The position numbers and the translations under genes were made by a program. The notes beneath the pieces are model-generated. The model saw only the letters and a program-made list of their open reading frames with translations, made no database searches and had not been told where the DNA came from. A stretch of DNA of 64,000 bases from Phialocephala subalpina (Eukaryota; Ascomycota; Leotiomycetes; Helotiales; Mollisiaceae), in NCBI GenBank assembly GCA_900073065.1, contig FJOG01000006.1, positions 1,470,881 to 1,534,880 on the forward strand. The letters run 5' to 3'. Shown piece after piece: positions 31,492 to 42,709 of the stretch. How positions within the stretch are numbered: the first letter of the stretch is position 1; every line of letters begins with the position of its first letter.

Positions 31492-33945
31492 ATGGCACCA
31501 GCCGCAGACGAAGTTGTGGCCAAGAGCATCTCTCCTTACGGGGCAGCTCGATCAACAGTAGAGGGAAAGCCTCTGTCTGCCGAGGAGATCCGCAAGTACA
31601 ATGCATACTTCCATGCCAGCATGTATCTCTGCCTCGGTATGCTCTACCTCCGCGAAAATGCCCTCCTCAAGGAGCCTCTCGAAGTCAAACATCTCAAAGC
31701 CCGTCTACTGGGCCATTGGGGATCAGATGCCGGTCAATCTTTCACATGGATGCATATGAACCGTCTGATCAAGAAGTACGACTTGGATGCACTTTTCGTC
31801 TCTGGCCCAGGCCATGGAGCTCCTGGTATCATCTCCCAATCATACCTCGAAGGTGTCTACTCCGAAGTTTACCCCGACAAGGCTGAGAACGAGGAGGGCA
31901 TGAGAAGATTCTTTAAGCAATTCTCATTCCCAGGCGGAATTGGCAGTCATGCTACTCCAGAAACACCAGGCAGTATTCACGAGGGAGGTGAACTCGGTTA
32001 TTCAATCTCACACGCCTTTGGTACCGTCTTCGACCACCCCAACCTCATTACAGTCACAATGGTAGGAGATGGCGAGGCAGAGACCGGACCTCTCGCTACC
32101 AGCTGGCACAGCACCAAATTCCTCAACCCCATCACCGACGGTGCAGTCCTCCCAGTCCTCCACTTGAACGGATACAAGATCAACAACCCAACCATCCTCG
32201 CCCGTATCAGCCACGAAGAGCTCACAGCATTGTTCATCGGTTACGGATGGACACCATACTTTGTGGAGGGTAGCGATGCGGAGTCAATGCATCAGGCAAT
32301 GGCAGCTACATTGGAGCACTGTGTTTTGGAGATCAAGAAGTTCCAGAAGCAAGCTCGAGACTCGAAGAAGGCATTCCGACCACGTTGGCCCATGATTGTC
32401 CTCAGAAGTCCCAAGGGATGGACTGCACCAAGAAAGGTTGATGGCAAGCTTCTCGAAGGTTTCTGGCGCGCACATCAAGTCCCAATCCCAGATGTCGCCA
32501 CAAATCCACCACATCTCAAGGTATTGGAGAATTGGATGAAGAGCTACAAGCCAGAGGAGGTCTTCGACAAGGAGGGTAAGCTCATCCCAGAACTCAAGGA
32601 ACTTGCTCCCGTTGGCAACGCCCGCATGAGCGCCAACCCAGTCGGCAATGGTGGTTTGCTTCGTAAGCCCCTTGACTTGCCGGACTTCCGAAAATATGCA
32701 CTTCCCGAAATCAACCCCGGTATCTCCAACCTTCCCAGCATGAGCAATATGGCCAAGTTCCTTCGGGACGTTGTTGCCAAGAACATGACAAATTTCCGTG
32801 TCTTCGGCCCAGATGAGACCGAGTCGAATAAGCTTGGCGAGATCTACAAGGCAGGCAAGAAGGTCTGGATGGCTGACTACTTTGAGGAGGATTTGGATGG
32901 AGGAAATCTTGCAATGGAAGGACGTGTCATGGAAATGCTTTCCGAGCATACTGTTGAGGGCTGGCTCGAGGGCTACATTCTTTCCGGCCGACATGGTCTG
33001 CTCAACAGTTACGAACCATTCATCCACATCATCGACTCCATGGTCAACCAGCACTGCAAATGGATCGAGAAGTGTCTTGAGGTCGAATGGCGTGTCAAGG
33101 TCGCGTCTCTCAACATCCTCCTCACAGCCACTGTCTGGCGTCAAGACCACAACGGCTTCACTCATCAAGATCCTGGCTTCCTCGATGTCGTCGCCAATAA
33201 GTCACCAGAAGTCGTCCGTATCTACCTTCCACCCGATGGAAACTGTCTTCTTTCAGTCACCGACCATTGTCTCCGCAGCAGCAACTACGTGAACGTCATA
33301 GTTGCCGACAAGCAAGATCATCTTCAATTCCTCGACATGGAAGAGGCCATTGAGCACTGCACCAAGGGTCTCGGCATCTGGGACTGGGCCTCCAACGACC
33401 AAGGCGTCGAGCCCGATGTCGTCTTCGTAACTTGCGGCGATGTCCCAACCCACGAAGGTCTCGCCGCCGTCGCTCTCCTCCGCGAGTTCCTCCCAACCCT
33501 CAAGATCAGATTCGTCAACGTTGTTGATCTCTTCAAGCTGATTTCTGAAATTGACCACCCTCACGGACTGTCCGACAGAGAATGGAAGTCAATCTTCACA
33601 GATGACAAGCCAATCATCTTCAACTTCCACTCCTATCCATGGCTCATCCACAGACTCACCTACAAGCGACCCGGCCAACTGAACATCCACGTCAGAGGCT
33701 ACAAGGAGAAGGGCAACATCGATACCCCTCTCGAGTTGGCCATACGCAACCAGACCGATCGATACTCATTAGCCATGGATGCCATTGACCGTATCCCAAG
33801 TCTGCACAACACAGCCAGTGGTGTTCGCGAGAAGTTGTTGAACCTCCAGATCGCAGCTAAGACCGAGGCATTCGAGAACGGTATCGACCCTGAATACATC
33901 CGCAGCTGGAGATGGCCGTATCCTAAGGTCTCAGAGATGGCATAG
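31492..33945 (+). CDS. Xylulose-5-phosphate/fructose-6-phosphate phosphoketolase
   Basis: Single uninterrupted exon, 817 aa, the normal family length. It splits xylulose 5-phosphate (and/or fructose 6-phosphate) with phosphate into acetyl phosphate plus a C3 (or C4) sugar phosphate, using thiamine diphosphate, in the cytosol. Landmarks: LLGHWGSDAGQSF (about 73-84), VSGPGHGAPG (103-112), GGIGSHATPETPGSIHEGGE (148-167), VGDGEAETGP (191-200; the GDG-Asn cofactor site completed by LNGYKINN), then YFVEGSDAES, the C-terminal HQDPGFLD region and VDLFKL. ATG context is ACAATGG. The lack of introns in an intron-rich neighbourhood fits a prokaryotic ancestry, known for fungal phosphoketolases in general. 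The flanking genes are decayed, and the acetate kinase gene often paired with it in fungi is not in this window. Confidence 0.97.
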   Translation: MAPAADEVVAKSISPYGAARSTVEGKPLSAEEIRKYNAYFHASMYLCLGMLYLRENALLKEPLEVKHLKARLLGHWGSDAGQSFTWMHMNRLIKKYDLDALFVSGPGHGAPGIISQSYLEGVYSEVYPDKAENEEGMRRFFKQFSFPGGIGSHATPETPGSIHEGGELGYSISHAFGTVFDHPNLITVTMVGDGEAETGPLATSWHSTKFLNPITDGAVLPVLHLNGYKINNPTILARISHEELTALFIGYGWTPYFVEGSDAESMHQAMAATLEHCVLEIKKFQKQARDSKKAFRPRWPMIVLRSPKGWTAPRKVDGKLLEGFWRAHQVPIPDVATNPPHLKVLENWMKSYKPEEVFDKEGKLIPELKELAPVGNARMSANPVGNGGLLRKPLDLPDFRKYALPEINPGISNLPSMSNMAKFLRDVVAKNMTNFRVFGPDETESNKLGEIYKAGKKVWMADYFEEDLDGGNLAMEGRVMEMLSEHTVEGWLEGYILSGRHGLLNSYEPFIHIIDSMVNQHCKWIEKCLEVEWRVKVASLNILLTATVWRQDHNGFTHQDPGFLDVVANKSPEVVRIYLPPDGNCLLSVTDHCLRSSNYVNVIVADKQDHLQFLDMEEAIEHCTKGLGIWDWASNDQGVEPDVVFVTCGDVPTHEGLAAVALLREFLPTLKIRFVNVVDLFKLISEIDHPHGLSDREWKSIFTDDKPIIFNFHSYPWLIHRLTYKRPGQLNIHVRGYKEKGNIDTPLELAIRNQTDRYSLAMDAIDRIPSLHNTASGVREKLLNLQIAAKTEAFENGIDPEYIRSWRWPYPKVSEMA

Positions 33946-34744
33946 AGAAAGGTTCTTTCCTGGAAAGTGTATATTGGGAATTTGCGATTGCTGGGCGGTA
34001 GATTTTTCATGATTCATGCACGTAATGACGGTGGTTTCTGCGGATGATGGCGTCTATTGGATTAAATAGCTTTCTCTACTAAATCCACAATGATTTTCAA
34101 CTGAATCTTCCACACTTTGGTTGAATGGGAGTGAGTGTAAAGACAGACTCACCTGGTAGGTAGCTTGAACATTCGTTCCTTCGGTATCCGGGGCAAGGCC
34201 CCTAAACTTTCGGACCCTGCCACTTCGCTCCTTCCAAACTTGGGGCATAGTATGGCTGAGTGTAGCTGCTGTTTGCAGAAGAGTCTCTTCTTGCGCGCAG
34301 CACCGATCACATAGACCTCAACCTCCTCTTCGGCACAGGTGTTGTTCTACTTTATCTTTGGTGGCCCCTGGGTTTTTGGCGCAAGTATTTTCCCCATTCC
34401 TCCTCCTCTTCAGTTGCCTTCTCTTTCCATCTACTTCAGGCCATCTCCGGATCGACTTCGAAAGAGGCAAGGAAGCTGTTGTGTTGCAGTCTAAGCGATC
34501 CAGTGTTGCTCGTTCCTTGTGCGATCCTAACACAGACAAGAGCTGAAGTGAGAACCATTCCGCGATGTTCTTTGGTTGAGCTGCACCCGCTCGTGATCGG
34601 TCTCCATTCACTTCTCTGTCATCCGAGTCTCTTGTCTCTGCGACTCTGTGAGCAGTGAGTATCGAGTTCGAAGGTGGGCTCCACCAATGTGGTTGTGGGT
34701 CCACATGTGTTAAGCGAGGCGCTACACCTTTCGAAACCTTGAAG
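33946..34744. other. Intergenic
   Basis: Phosphoketolase 3' UTR followed by sequence without a supported gene. The 176-codon minus-strand frame at 34318-34848 has shadow-like composition and overlaps the start of the next pseudogene. Confidence 0.45.
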
Positions 34745-35977
34745 ATGGATCTCACTGACCAGGAGGTAAAGGTCGGGTTGGGTAAGAATTTCGGAGCGAT
34801 CCTGCGCGCAAAGAGTTCCGATGCACCTGCGACGCGTCTCGGTCTCATGAACTCAGGTTGTGTGGTATCTTGGAGCTGGAAAGACGTCGCGAAACCGACA
34901 ATCTACGCACCTGGTGGGCACATTCAGAACTTTATTTCTTCGGTATAACACGCCGACCTTCATCTAGGTTGTCCGGCCAAGACCGCCGAAGACGAAAAGC
35001 TTTGCAAGAGAACTGCACCAAAGAATCTCGTCCTTCGATCTCCACCGTTCGATGCTCCCCTCAGAGCCTTGTTGATTCAGCAACCAGACATTGATCTGAG
35101 GAAAATCTCTGTGGTGAGCAACCATCATTGCATGCTCAAGTTGTTGCACTTTGCGTTAGGTTGCAGAAAGTCTATTTGGCGCATTGATGTGGACGTTATT
35201 GGCGATACCGTGTTCTATAGCCGTTGGGGATGGGATATTACGGGGTCAGCTAAGATTGGGATCGTGGTAGGGAGGTCGAAAAATACTGTACGTAAGTGAT
35301 GATCGGGATTGAGTTGTGAATGTGCTAATGTCCCAGAGTTTGTTGGAACATTGAAGGCAGCCGCTGACTTCCCAATTCTCAGATATCTTCCTAAAGGTCT
35401 GGAGCAAACAACAACATATCATCGCCTCACTCGGTATGCCATTGGTGAGTTAGAGTACCACATGTACCAAGGGTTAGATGCGTACATCGGAGATCTTCCA
35501 GCAGCATACTTTGAGCAATCGTTCGATGAACAGCGCGCAACGGCACAGGCCAAGTTTGCAGCGTCTGACCTAGCAGAATGCCTCAAACTTGGCTCACGAA
35601 CTCCAATATCTGTAGGGTTGGCCGACATGATAGGCGCGGCTTTGTCGAAGATGTTGAGGTCCACAATCTAGTTCCTCTATACAAGGAGTGGGAAGATAAA
35701 TATCAGGTTCGTAAATGCTCCAAGATTACTGCGACATCCACCCCCTTAAAGATGCCCAAGAGAAGTGCTGACACCCAGATTCTTGACACAGGACGAGCTC
35801 AAGATCTTTGTTGATTCGATCAAGATTCTCAAGGAGGCTGTCGCCGGGTGAACAAGAAAGAAGCCTCAAGGTGACAAGTTCGCTGTGGTGGGCTTCTGCT
35901 TTGGTGATAAGGGGGAGAAGCAGTTGTGGCTCTATGATAGAAAAGGCGACGCCGGGGTTCATTTGCCTGGGGAGTAA
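34745..35977 (+). pseudogene. Conserved fungal protein of unknown function, frameshifted and truncated
   Basis: Reads as a spliced gene: ATG 34745 (upstream start possible), exon to 34913, intron 34914-34967, exon to 35291, intron 35292-35336, then on. Landmarks of a widespread, uncharacterised filamentous-fungal family are present: NSGCVVSWSWKDVAKPTI, RALLIQQPDIDLRKISVVSN, FWRIDV-like IWRIDVDVIGDTVFYSR, then KGLEQTTTYHRLTRYAIGEL. Such proteins are often auto-labelled geranylgeranyl pyrophosphate synthetase without evidence. Near 35600 the frame shifts: the expected continuation FVEDVEVHNLVPLYKEWEDK is in the next frame. After another likely intron (about 35707-35792), LKIFVDSIKILKEAVAG meets a TGA, beyond which a coding-like frame resumes to 35977. 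Confidence 0.6.
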
Positions 35978-36489
35978 GGGAGCAGCTGAAGGCTGGAAGA
36001 AACGAGCTTTAATGGACGAATGCTAGAGCTTGCTTGGAACTTTTCGAGGGCCGCTTTTCGTTTGAGCTATCTTGTTGATCTCCGAGCAGGAGTTCGGGTA
36101 AGCACGGATGGAATTTAGCAGGGAAACTATATGATATCAATCACGAGCTAATGAACACATGATCTTGCAATACCTCTTACCTCTTGTTCTGGTGGCATCT
36201 TAGTTACATGGACGTGCTCTAAACACAGGTCGGCCTAATCTTCGCAAGTCCGACTCTAAGATTTATTTTGACAGGTCTTGGAACAACTTTGTCACATCGA
36301 CTCCCTCGCTCTAGCATACGTGATCAAATACTCAACTCGATGTACCTTTCTTCTCGGCATTTTGACCTCGAACCTCGTTAACTTACGCCACGTCCTATAC
36401 AACTGCCTCCCGAGGCGCAAACAAGAGATCACTCGCTCTTGGATCAAACGTTCAGCAATAAAGATCAATTGGTATCATAAGCTCTCTTT
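35978..36489. other. Convergent intergenic region
   Basis: Between the pseudogene and the Scm3 stop codon. Marks the boundary from the decayed zone to the housekeeping block. Nothing recognised. Confidence 0.5.
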
Positions 36490-39400
36490 TTATCCTACAG
36501 CAGCATTTCCAACCACACCTTGATTTCCACACCTAAAACAGAAACTCCTCCCGCACGAAAACCCATCCTCACCACACCTTCTGAACGTCCCACCAGGCGT
36601 TTTAACCACAACAGTAACCTGTTCCGCCATCAGAAAATCATTGGTAGTCTTCTTTCTTGTCGGCGTCAGAAGGTTGGTTAGAGGCGAGCTTGAGCTATCC
36701 GCTGCTCGTTGACGTCTGGTTCGAGCTCGTTGAGGAGGGGAGTTCTGGTTTGGTAGAGCTGGTGATGATTCTTCTCCTGCTGAGTCGCGAATTTCTTTTG
36801 GTGCGGATGGGGTTAGGTTTAGTAATGGTGTGTTTGTGCGGATTGGTATTTGGCGACCGGAAATGGAGGGCGTCATGTGTGATGATGGTAAAGGGTCTGC
36901 CCGCTGCTTTCCCTTGTCTTGCTTGTGATTCGGCAATGTCGGTGGGTGTGCAGGTAGTGACACATCCTCTTCAACCTTGATCTGAGGCTTTGCAGTCGCG
37001 GCGGCTTTCGAGGAAGGAGATAGTTGCTCCTCAGCCAATTCGTCTGGGGAAGAGCGTTCTTGAAACGTGCTGAACGCCCTTTTCCTGTTAGCCGCACTAG
37101 AGACAGGACGTGGAGTATTCATGACATCTTCTTGCTTCACAATCGTGTGCAGCTTTGACAACGGCTTCGTCCTCGGCTGTGAGAATATTAGGACAACGTC
37201 TTCTTTGTTGAGACTGAGCTCATCGAAGTCTTCGGCGTCGAGAGCCATGCGGAGGATCGATTGTCGGATGGCTTTCTGGGCTGCAGGAGTAGTGAATGAA
37301 AGCTTAGGAGCGGGGGCAGACTTCACTACTCGTGGTTGCTTCTTTGAATACATAGTAATCGGAGTCTTTGCAATACGAGCTCTTTTCGGTGCTGATGATG
37401 GTGGTCCCATCGAGGGAACAGCCGCTGCTGGTTTTGGTACGGAAATCTGGCCAAGTTTCCGCGGTGGAGCTTTAGAAACAGGTCTGGGCTGGACTTCCTC
37501 GTCGGAAAACTCATACGTAGGGTCTATAGTATTCCGTCGAATAGGAGGCTGGGCACGGCGTGTCAGCCTCGACGTTGATATATTGCTCGATGATGCAAAA
37601 GATGTCGATGGGATCTCCTGTGAGGATCCCTGCACTTGTGGAAATACGGGATCTGGCGTTTCATTTATTATGGCTCCAGGCTTCTGAGATATCGAAGAGG
37701 TTGGAGGCTTAGCAATTTGTGGTTCCTGTTCTGATATTGTGTTGCGCCGCCTTGCCTTCTTGTCATCGAAGAATGAGAGAGCTGGACCCAGAGAACTGTC
37801 TGTAGCAGTCACAGGAGTCGGTAAAGGGTTACGGATCTTTGAATAAGTTTCCGCCCCATTGTTTGACCATGCTGCCCCAAGACTAGATGGTCTTTGGACG
37901 TGTAGGGAACCTAGCCCACCAGAACTGTCTATCGTACTGCGATGTGCCTGCATGGAAAGATTGTCTATGCTATCCATGTTATCATTGTCGAACTCTTGCT
38001 CTGCCGGAGCTTTCGTTGCTGACGGATGATGTACTCTCATCGAAGACACACTTGTCATCGGCGTAGAATGCGATGCGCCAGGAATTGTATTTAGCCCACG
38101 CGGCGTACGATCTGGATCCGACGTCGAAGAGCGCATCTGACTGCTGCTTAGCCTTCGTGCAGTAGAAGCCTTGCGTGGCGACATGAAATCCGAGTCCCTT
38201 TGTTGACTGACTGGCCGATTCGAGTTTCGAATGGAGTCGCTTGGAGGTGTAGCGAGCTCAATGTTGCGGTCCAGCAGCTCAGAGTCGACACGTCCCCGCA
38301 AACGATGAAGAGCCCCGACACTTGGGTGTGCATTTCTGGCATGTCTGACAAGGTCTGCCTGCATGAAGTATCCTTCTTCGCCTTTCCGCGTACAATTTGT
38401 TTCGCCACACGGAAATGGAGTTGTGTGATGCACTCTGAAGAGGTGCAAGCACATCTCTGATAGTTCTTCCTCATCACGCCGCTGAAGGCGGTATAGAATT
38501 GTAGGATATGCCCTACATTCTGCATGGGGGCAGGGAGCACCAGGTATTAAAGATTGATCTTGATCTTGCACAGGAGCTGCCTCGACATCTGACAATTCAT
38601 CATCGAGATCTGTCAAATCGATGACTTCTTTCGGGCGGGGCTTGGGAGCATGATGGACTGCATGCTGACCGGCTGGTTTGGTAGTGGTCGCTGGTCTCAA
38701 GTCTTGTCTCGAGGATGTGAAAGATGGCTGACCGAAGGTAGGATGACTAGTATTCTCCATCCTGGAATCTTCCATGATGCCGGCATGGAGATCAGGATCT
38801 AAAGATTCCAAGGCATCAACTGCTTCAGACCAAGTGATGATTCTAGAATCTTTCTGGGCAGGTTTTCGAACCCTATTTGGCCGAACGTGCATTGAATCCT
38901 GGGAAAGACCATGCGATAAAGGGTCTGCATGCCGTACCGGTATGGGTTGAGGCGCCACATAAGGAGAGTCTACAGATGCCTCGGAAACTTCTGATTCTTC
39001 CGTCGAATTGGACAGAAGGTATGTGAAATGGTGCTTATAGCGTTTCTTCCACATTTGCCAGGGATGAGAAGGACACTACACTTTATTAGCCCCAGATCTC
39101 TTCTTACAAACATAAGACTTACATTTGCTTCAAGTTCTTTCCACAACGGATCACTGAGCGTCAAGCCTTTTTGTCGCACACGCGTGACCCAATCAAGCAG
39201 AACTTGATCATCTTCATCAGTGAATTTATTTCTCCTCCTCTTCGGAGGTGATATTTGATCAAAATCTCCCAAGTCAAGCGGTAAACTTAGCGGATCAAGA
39301 GCGAATCTATCTTGGTGCTTGATGCCAGCCGAGCTTTCCCCTCTGAAATTGGCAACGTTGTTCGGACGGACTTTGTTTGGCCCACGCCCGCGCGGTAATG

Positions 39401-40286
39401 CCCATATTGATGTGGCCTCCTCGGGAGAGGGAGAGCGTTCAGGCTCAGGTGGGAGAACGACATGCTTCTTGGACTCTCGCCTCCGCGGCTCGAATGCTGG
39501 AATTTCAGGGGCTCTCCAAGCTGGCTCGACGTGACTGTCCTTTGGGACTGATTGCTTCGAAACGTATTCCACAATCTGTGGTCCAAGCTTGGGACCGAAC
39601 TGAGCTAATATTTCAGATCGTGATGGTAGCGACTTTTTTGGAACAACTGGAGGCTGGACAGGAACCTTTCGAGGTTTTGGCTGCGGAACCACCGGTTTTC
39701 TCAAAGTACCCAATTCAGGTGAAGCGCGTAGGAACCGATTTGCTTGGGAAAATCCGCGCAGAATCATGTCGTCCTCTAGCATATCATCGTCGCTGCCTTC
39801 TTCACTACCCTCATCTTCCAGCTCTTCGTCTTCCTCGTCAATTTCCGAGACCTCCTCCTCCAAAGCACTGCTTGGAAGATCTTCCGATTCTTCAGTAACC
39901 TCTGTCGGAACACTTTGCGCCCGACCGACATCGCCAGCATCTCTTTCGTCCAGCATCTCGAGGATATGCCCATTGTTGACAACAATTTCGCCCGTCGCAA
40001 GATCAATTTCATCTCCCACGCCGTCGAAATCCTTCCCATATTTCTCAAATATGGCTTCGAATGTCGACTTGAGCTTGTAGTCTAATCGCGCGCGTTTCTG
40101 CTGCAGATCTGATTCCGGATCGTAGTCCAATTGCGCGTCTTCAACCTCCTTCTCCTCCTCTTCCTCCTCAACTATAAAATCGTCCAATTCATCCTCGTCG
40201 TAATATGCTTGCTCACTATCGAAGCTCTGCGGAAACGTGGGACCAATTGGGGAGTATAATCGTTGTCGCTTTGGAAAGGGCTCCAT
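36490..40286 (-). CDS. scm3: Scm3/HJURP-type CENP-A histone chaperone with Myb and zinc-finger regions
   Basis: Two exons: 40286-39123 and 39075-36490 (47-nt intron), about 1249 aa. An acidic N-terminus leads to the Scm3 region at about residues 72-122, with FEAIFEKYGKDFDGVGDEID and GEIVVNNGH, which contacts the centromeric histone CENP-A and loads it. A Myb/SANT-like domain spans about 353-405 (KFTDEDDQVLLDWV to HPWQMWKKRYKHHF) and is completed across the intron. A C2H2-like Cys/His region lies near 570-640 (CPHAEC, HLFRVHH, CGETNC, HARNAH). The rest is Ser/Pro/Arg-rich, with a C-terminal Cys cluster (CGEDGFSCGRSFCFRC). It acts in the nucleus at centromeres. The open frame extends upstream of ATG 40286, but the acidic domain starts there. 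Divergent from ATG6 with 383 bp between starts. Confidence 0.88.
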
Positions 40287-40669
40287 CTTCAATATTTCGC
40301 AGCATCTCAGTCCTTCGTTTCGATATATGCGATCGTGGATTGTCAATGTCGTGCAGATGATCCTCTTTTTATCCCGGCGCGTCAAGGTCGCGTTGCGATG
40401 CGAGTATAGTGTTTTGCATAAATAGCATAAGTACTAGCGCGGGGCTTGCATAATAATCCTGGCACGCTGCATAAAGCCAGCCTCGTGGTTAGCCTGATCA
40501 TGGGTGACCTCCAAGCTTCAGGACATCATAATCCTCACAGTCCACCTTTTGCATTCGGACAATGATGAATCGCCTTTAGTTCGCATAATGAGCTTCTTCG
40601 CAATATAATCGCAATACGAGGGATGCGAAAACCCGAAGAATTTCAACAACTACCTCAACGTCTTGCAAG
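40287..40669. promoter_or_regulatory. Shared divergent promoter, Scm3 / ATG6
   Basis: 383 bp between two head-to-head ATGs; must contain both promoters and leaders. No specific site recognised. Confidence 0.5.
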
Positions 40670-42196
40670 ATGCCGATATACTGTCAGAAATGCCGGACAC
40701 CACTGAAGCTTGATAGCTCTTTGGAGGACCTTAACCCTGCAGCTTTTGACCTACTAGTTGGTAATTCCGCACCTTTGTTTCGCTCAGTTCAAGTGCTAAC
40801 TGTTGCAGGCGCAACCTCCCAGCAATACCCCAAGAACATATCCTCTCGACCAGCCTATCCCCAAGAACGGCGAAAGCTCTACGACCAAGTCTCCAAAAAT
40901 GCTGGACCTCCATCTATACGCCGGCACCTCGTTCCAGGGAGCAGGAGTGATACAGCTCCTCCGAGTTTGGGCAATCCAGCCATGTCATTTGTGATGCTCA
41001 CAGAGTCACAAGTTGTACCACCATCAGTTGTGAAATCTCCCGAAGATACAAATCCCAGGAATCGCCGACACGATGAGGTTCTTGCTATTGATGGAGACGA
41101 TGAGGGGAAAGCGATGTCTCAAGATATGGAACGAGCATCGAGGCTATTCGAAATACTGTCTGCACGCTCAGACATTGACCATCCTGTGTGTACGGAATGC
41201 ACAGAGCTACTGGTCTCAGGATTACAAAGGAGATTAGAAACAGCGACGAAAGAGAGGGATGCATATGTTAGCTTCCTCAAGCAAGTCAACGCCGAAATAC
41301 CAACAGAAGAAGAGATCCAAGAATCAAAAGAGGCTTTGGCCAAAGCCCGCAAGGAAGAAGAAGCGGCCATCGCAGAGCTCAAAAAGCTCGAAGCAGAGAA
41401 GGCAGCTGTGGACGAAGAGATAGCCCAACTCGAAGAAGAAGCTCGATCACTCGATATCGAAGAAGAGAAGTTCTGGCGCGACCGCAACGCCTTCGCCATG
41501 AGACTCGCAGAATTCCAAAATGTCCGAGACAGCGTGAATCTCCAATACGACCACGATAGTCAGCTTCTAGAGAAACTCCAACGAACAAACGTCTACAACG
41601 ATACATTTTGCATTTCCCACGACGGAAAGTTTGGCACAATCAACGGCTTACGTCTAGGGCGACTCTCCAACGTTCCAGTCGATTGGCCTGAGATCAACGC
41701 TGCTTGGGGACATACCGTTCTCCTATTACAAACAGTGGCAGATAGACTAGGCTACAAGTTTCAAGGCTACGAACTCCAACCCATGGGCTCCACCTCCCGA
41801 ATCATCCGCTACGAAACACCCAACCCTTCATCCTCACGAAACAGCACACGAGCTGGAAAGAAACACATTCTCGAGCTCTATTCCAGCGGAGACATGCCTT
41901 TAGGCCTAACATTCATGCACCGTCGATTTGATATCGCTATGGAAGCATTCCTTGAATGCATGCGACAGCTAGGAGCTTACGTAGAATCAGAATCTGCGAG
42001 GGGTAATGAGAGTGGAAGAGGACTCGCATTGCCGTATAAGATTGAGGGGGCTATGATTGGGGATGTGAGTATCAAGCTGGGAATAGCACAGGATGATGCG
42101 TGGAGTCGAGCTTGCAAATTTACGTTGACATGCTGCAAGTTCTTGCTTGCACATGCAAGTAATGTTAATGCGGCTGGCAGTCGAAGGGGTGTATGA
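40670..42196 (+). CDS. atg6: Atg6/Vps30/Beclin-1, PI3-kinase complex subunit
   Basis: Two exons: 40670-40760 and 40809-42196, 492 aa. Atg6 is a regulatory subunit of the Vps34 phosphatidylinositol 3-kinase complexes, needed for autophagosome formation and vacuolar sorting. The N-terminus has a CxxC pair (YCQKCRTPL). A BH3-like/linker region with ASRLFEILSARSDIDHPVC precedes a long coiled coil rich in Glu/Lys/Ala (about 185-300). The C-terminal evolutionarily conserved domain contains NVYNDTFCISHDGKFGTING, LGRLSNVPVDWPEINAAWG and LPLGLTFM-like DMPLGLTFMHRRFD. The 48-nt intron is a multiple of three and stop-free, so unspliced reading is also open; branch GCTAAC, acceptor TTGCAG and family alignment (DLLVG) favour splicing. 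Confidence 0.96.
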   Translation: MPIYCQKCRTPLKLDSSLEDLNPAAFDLLVGNSAPLFRSVQVLTVAGATSQQYPKNISSRPAYPQERRKLYDQVSKNAGPPSIRRHLVPGSRSDTAPPSLGNPAMSFVMLTESQVVPPSVVKSPEDTNPRNRRHDEVLAIDGDDEGKAMSQDMERASRLFEILSARSDIDHPVCTECTELLVSGLQRRLETATKERDAYVSFLKQVNAEIPTEEEIQESKEALAKARKEEEAAIAELKKLEAEKAAVDEEIAQLEEEARSLDIEEEKFWRDRNAFAMRLAEFQNVRDSVNLQYDHDSQLLEKLQRTNVYNDTFCISHDGKFGTINGLRLGRLSNVPVDWPEINAAWGHTVLLLQTVADRLGYKFQGYELQPMGSTSRIIRYETPNPSSSRNSTRAGKKHILELYSSGDMPLGLTFMHRRFDIAMEAFLECMRQLGAYVESESARGNESGRGLALPYKIEGAMIGDVSIKLGIAQDDAWSRACKFTLTCCKFLLAHASNVNAAGSRRGV

Positions 42197-42709
42197 TATA
42201 GCCAAGATGGGCATGTGATCTTGCCTGGAGTTTGGATTATGGCGCTGGTAAGGAGGACGAGCATTTTAGGCGTTCATGGCACATTTGAAGTAAACAGAGA
42301 CGAAATGAAGGACGAATGAGGAGTCTTAAATGCTTGCACGCTATCTACAACGCCCCACGGCATTATCACTCCCCAATCCACCGATACACGCTCAAATTTT
42401 GTCTCAATCCATCCACCGCCCCCAAGAGTCCCGTGCTATCATCGATCCATCTCGGGTATGTGTTGTAAGAGCAGCTCAGATCATAACGCCATCCTCCAAC
42501 CACTTCCCATAATCATCAATCGCTTCTCCCAAAAGTGGAGGCTCCATGCTCGTGGTCTTTCATGCAAGATAAGGTAAAGAAAAGCGCTCAGTTGTACGCT
42601 CGCCAATGAAATATTGGCAGAAGAGAAGTTTTGGCTTGTGACTCGAGCACCAGAAAATTCTAGTGCTCGTCACGACTTTGGCTGGCTAGGTTAGTTTTTA
42701 TTGGGGAGT
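42197..42709. other. Convergent intergenic region ATG6 / CK2-alpha
   Basis: Two 3' UTRs. Nothing else recognised. Confidence 0.55.

Noticed and set aside
32284..33168. 294-codon minus-strand open frame opposite the phosphoketolase
   Set aside because: It is the mirror of a strongly biased, fully conserved coding frame and has no family resemblance.
34318..34848. 176-codon minus-strand frame
   Set aside because: Composition is shadow-like, there is no family match, and it overlaps the spliced pseudogene on the plus strand.
37067..37687. 206-codon plus-strand frame inside the Scm3 gene
   Set aside because: Antisense shadow of the low-complexity Ser/Pro region of Scm3.
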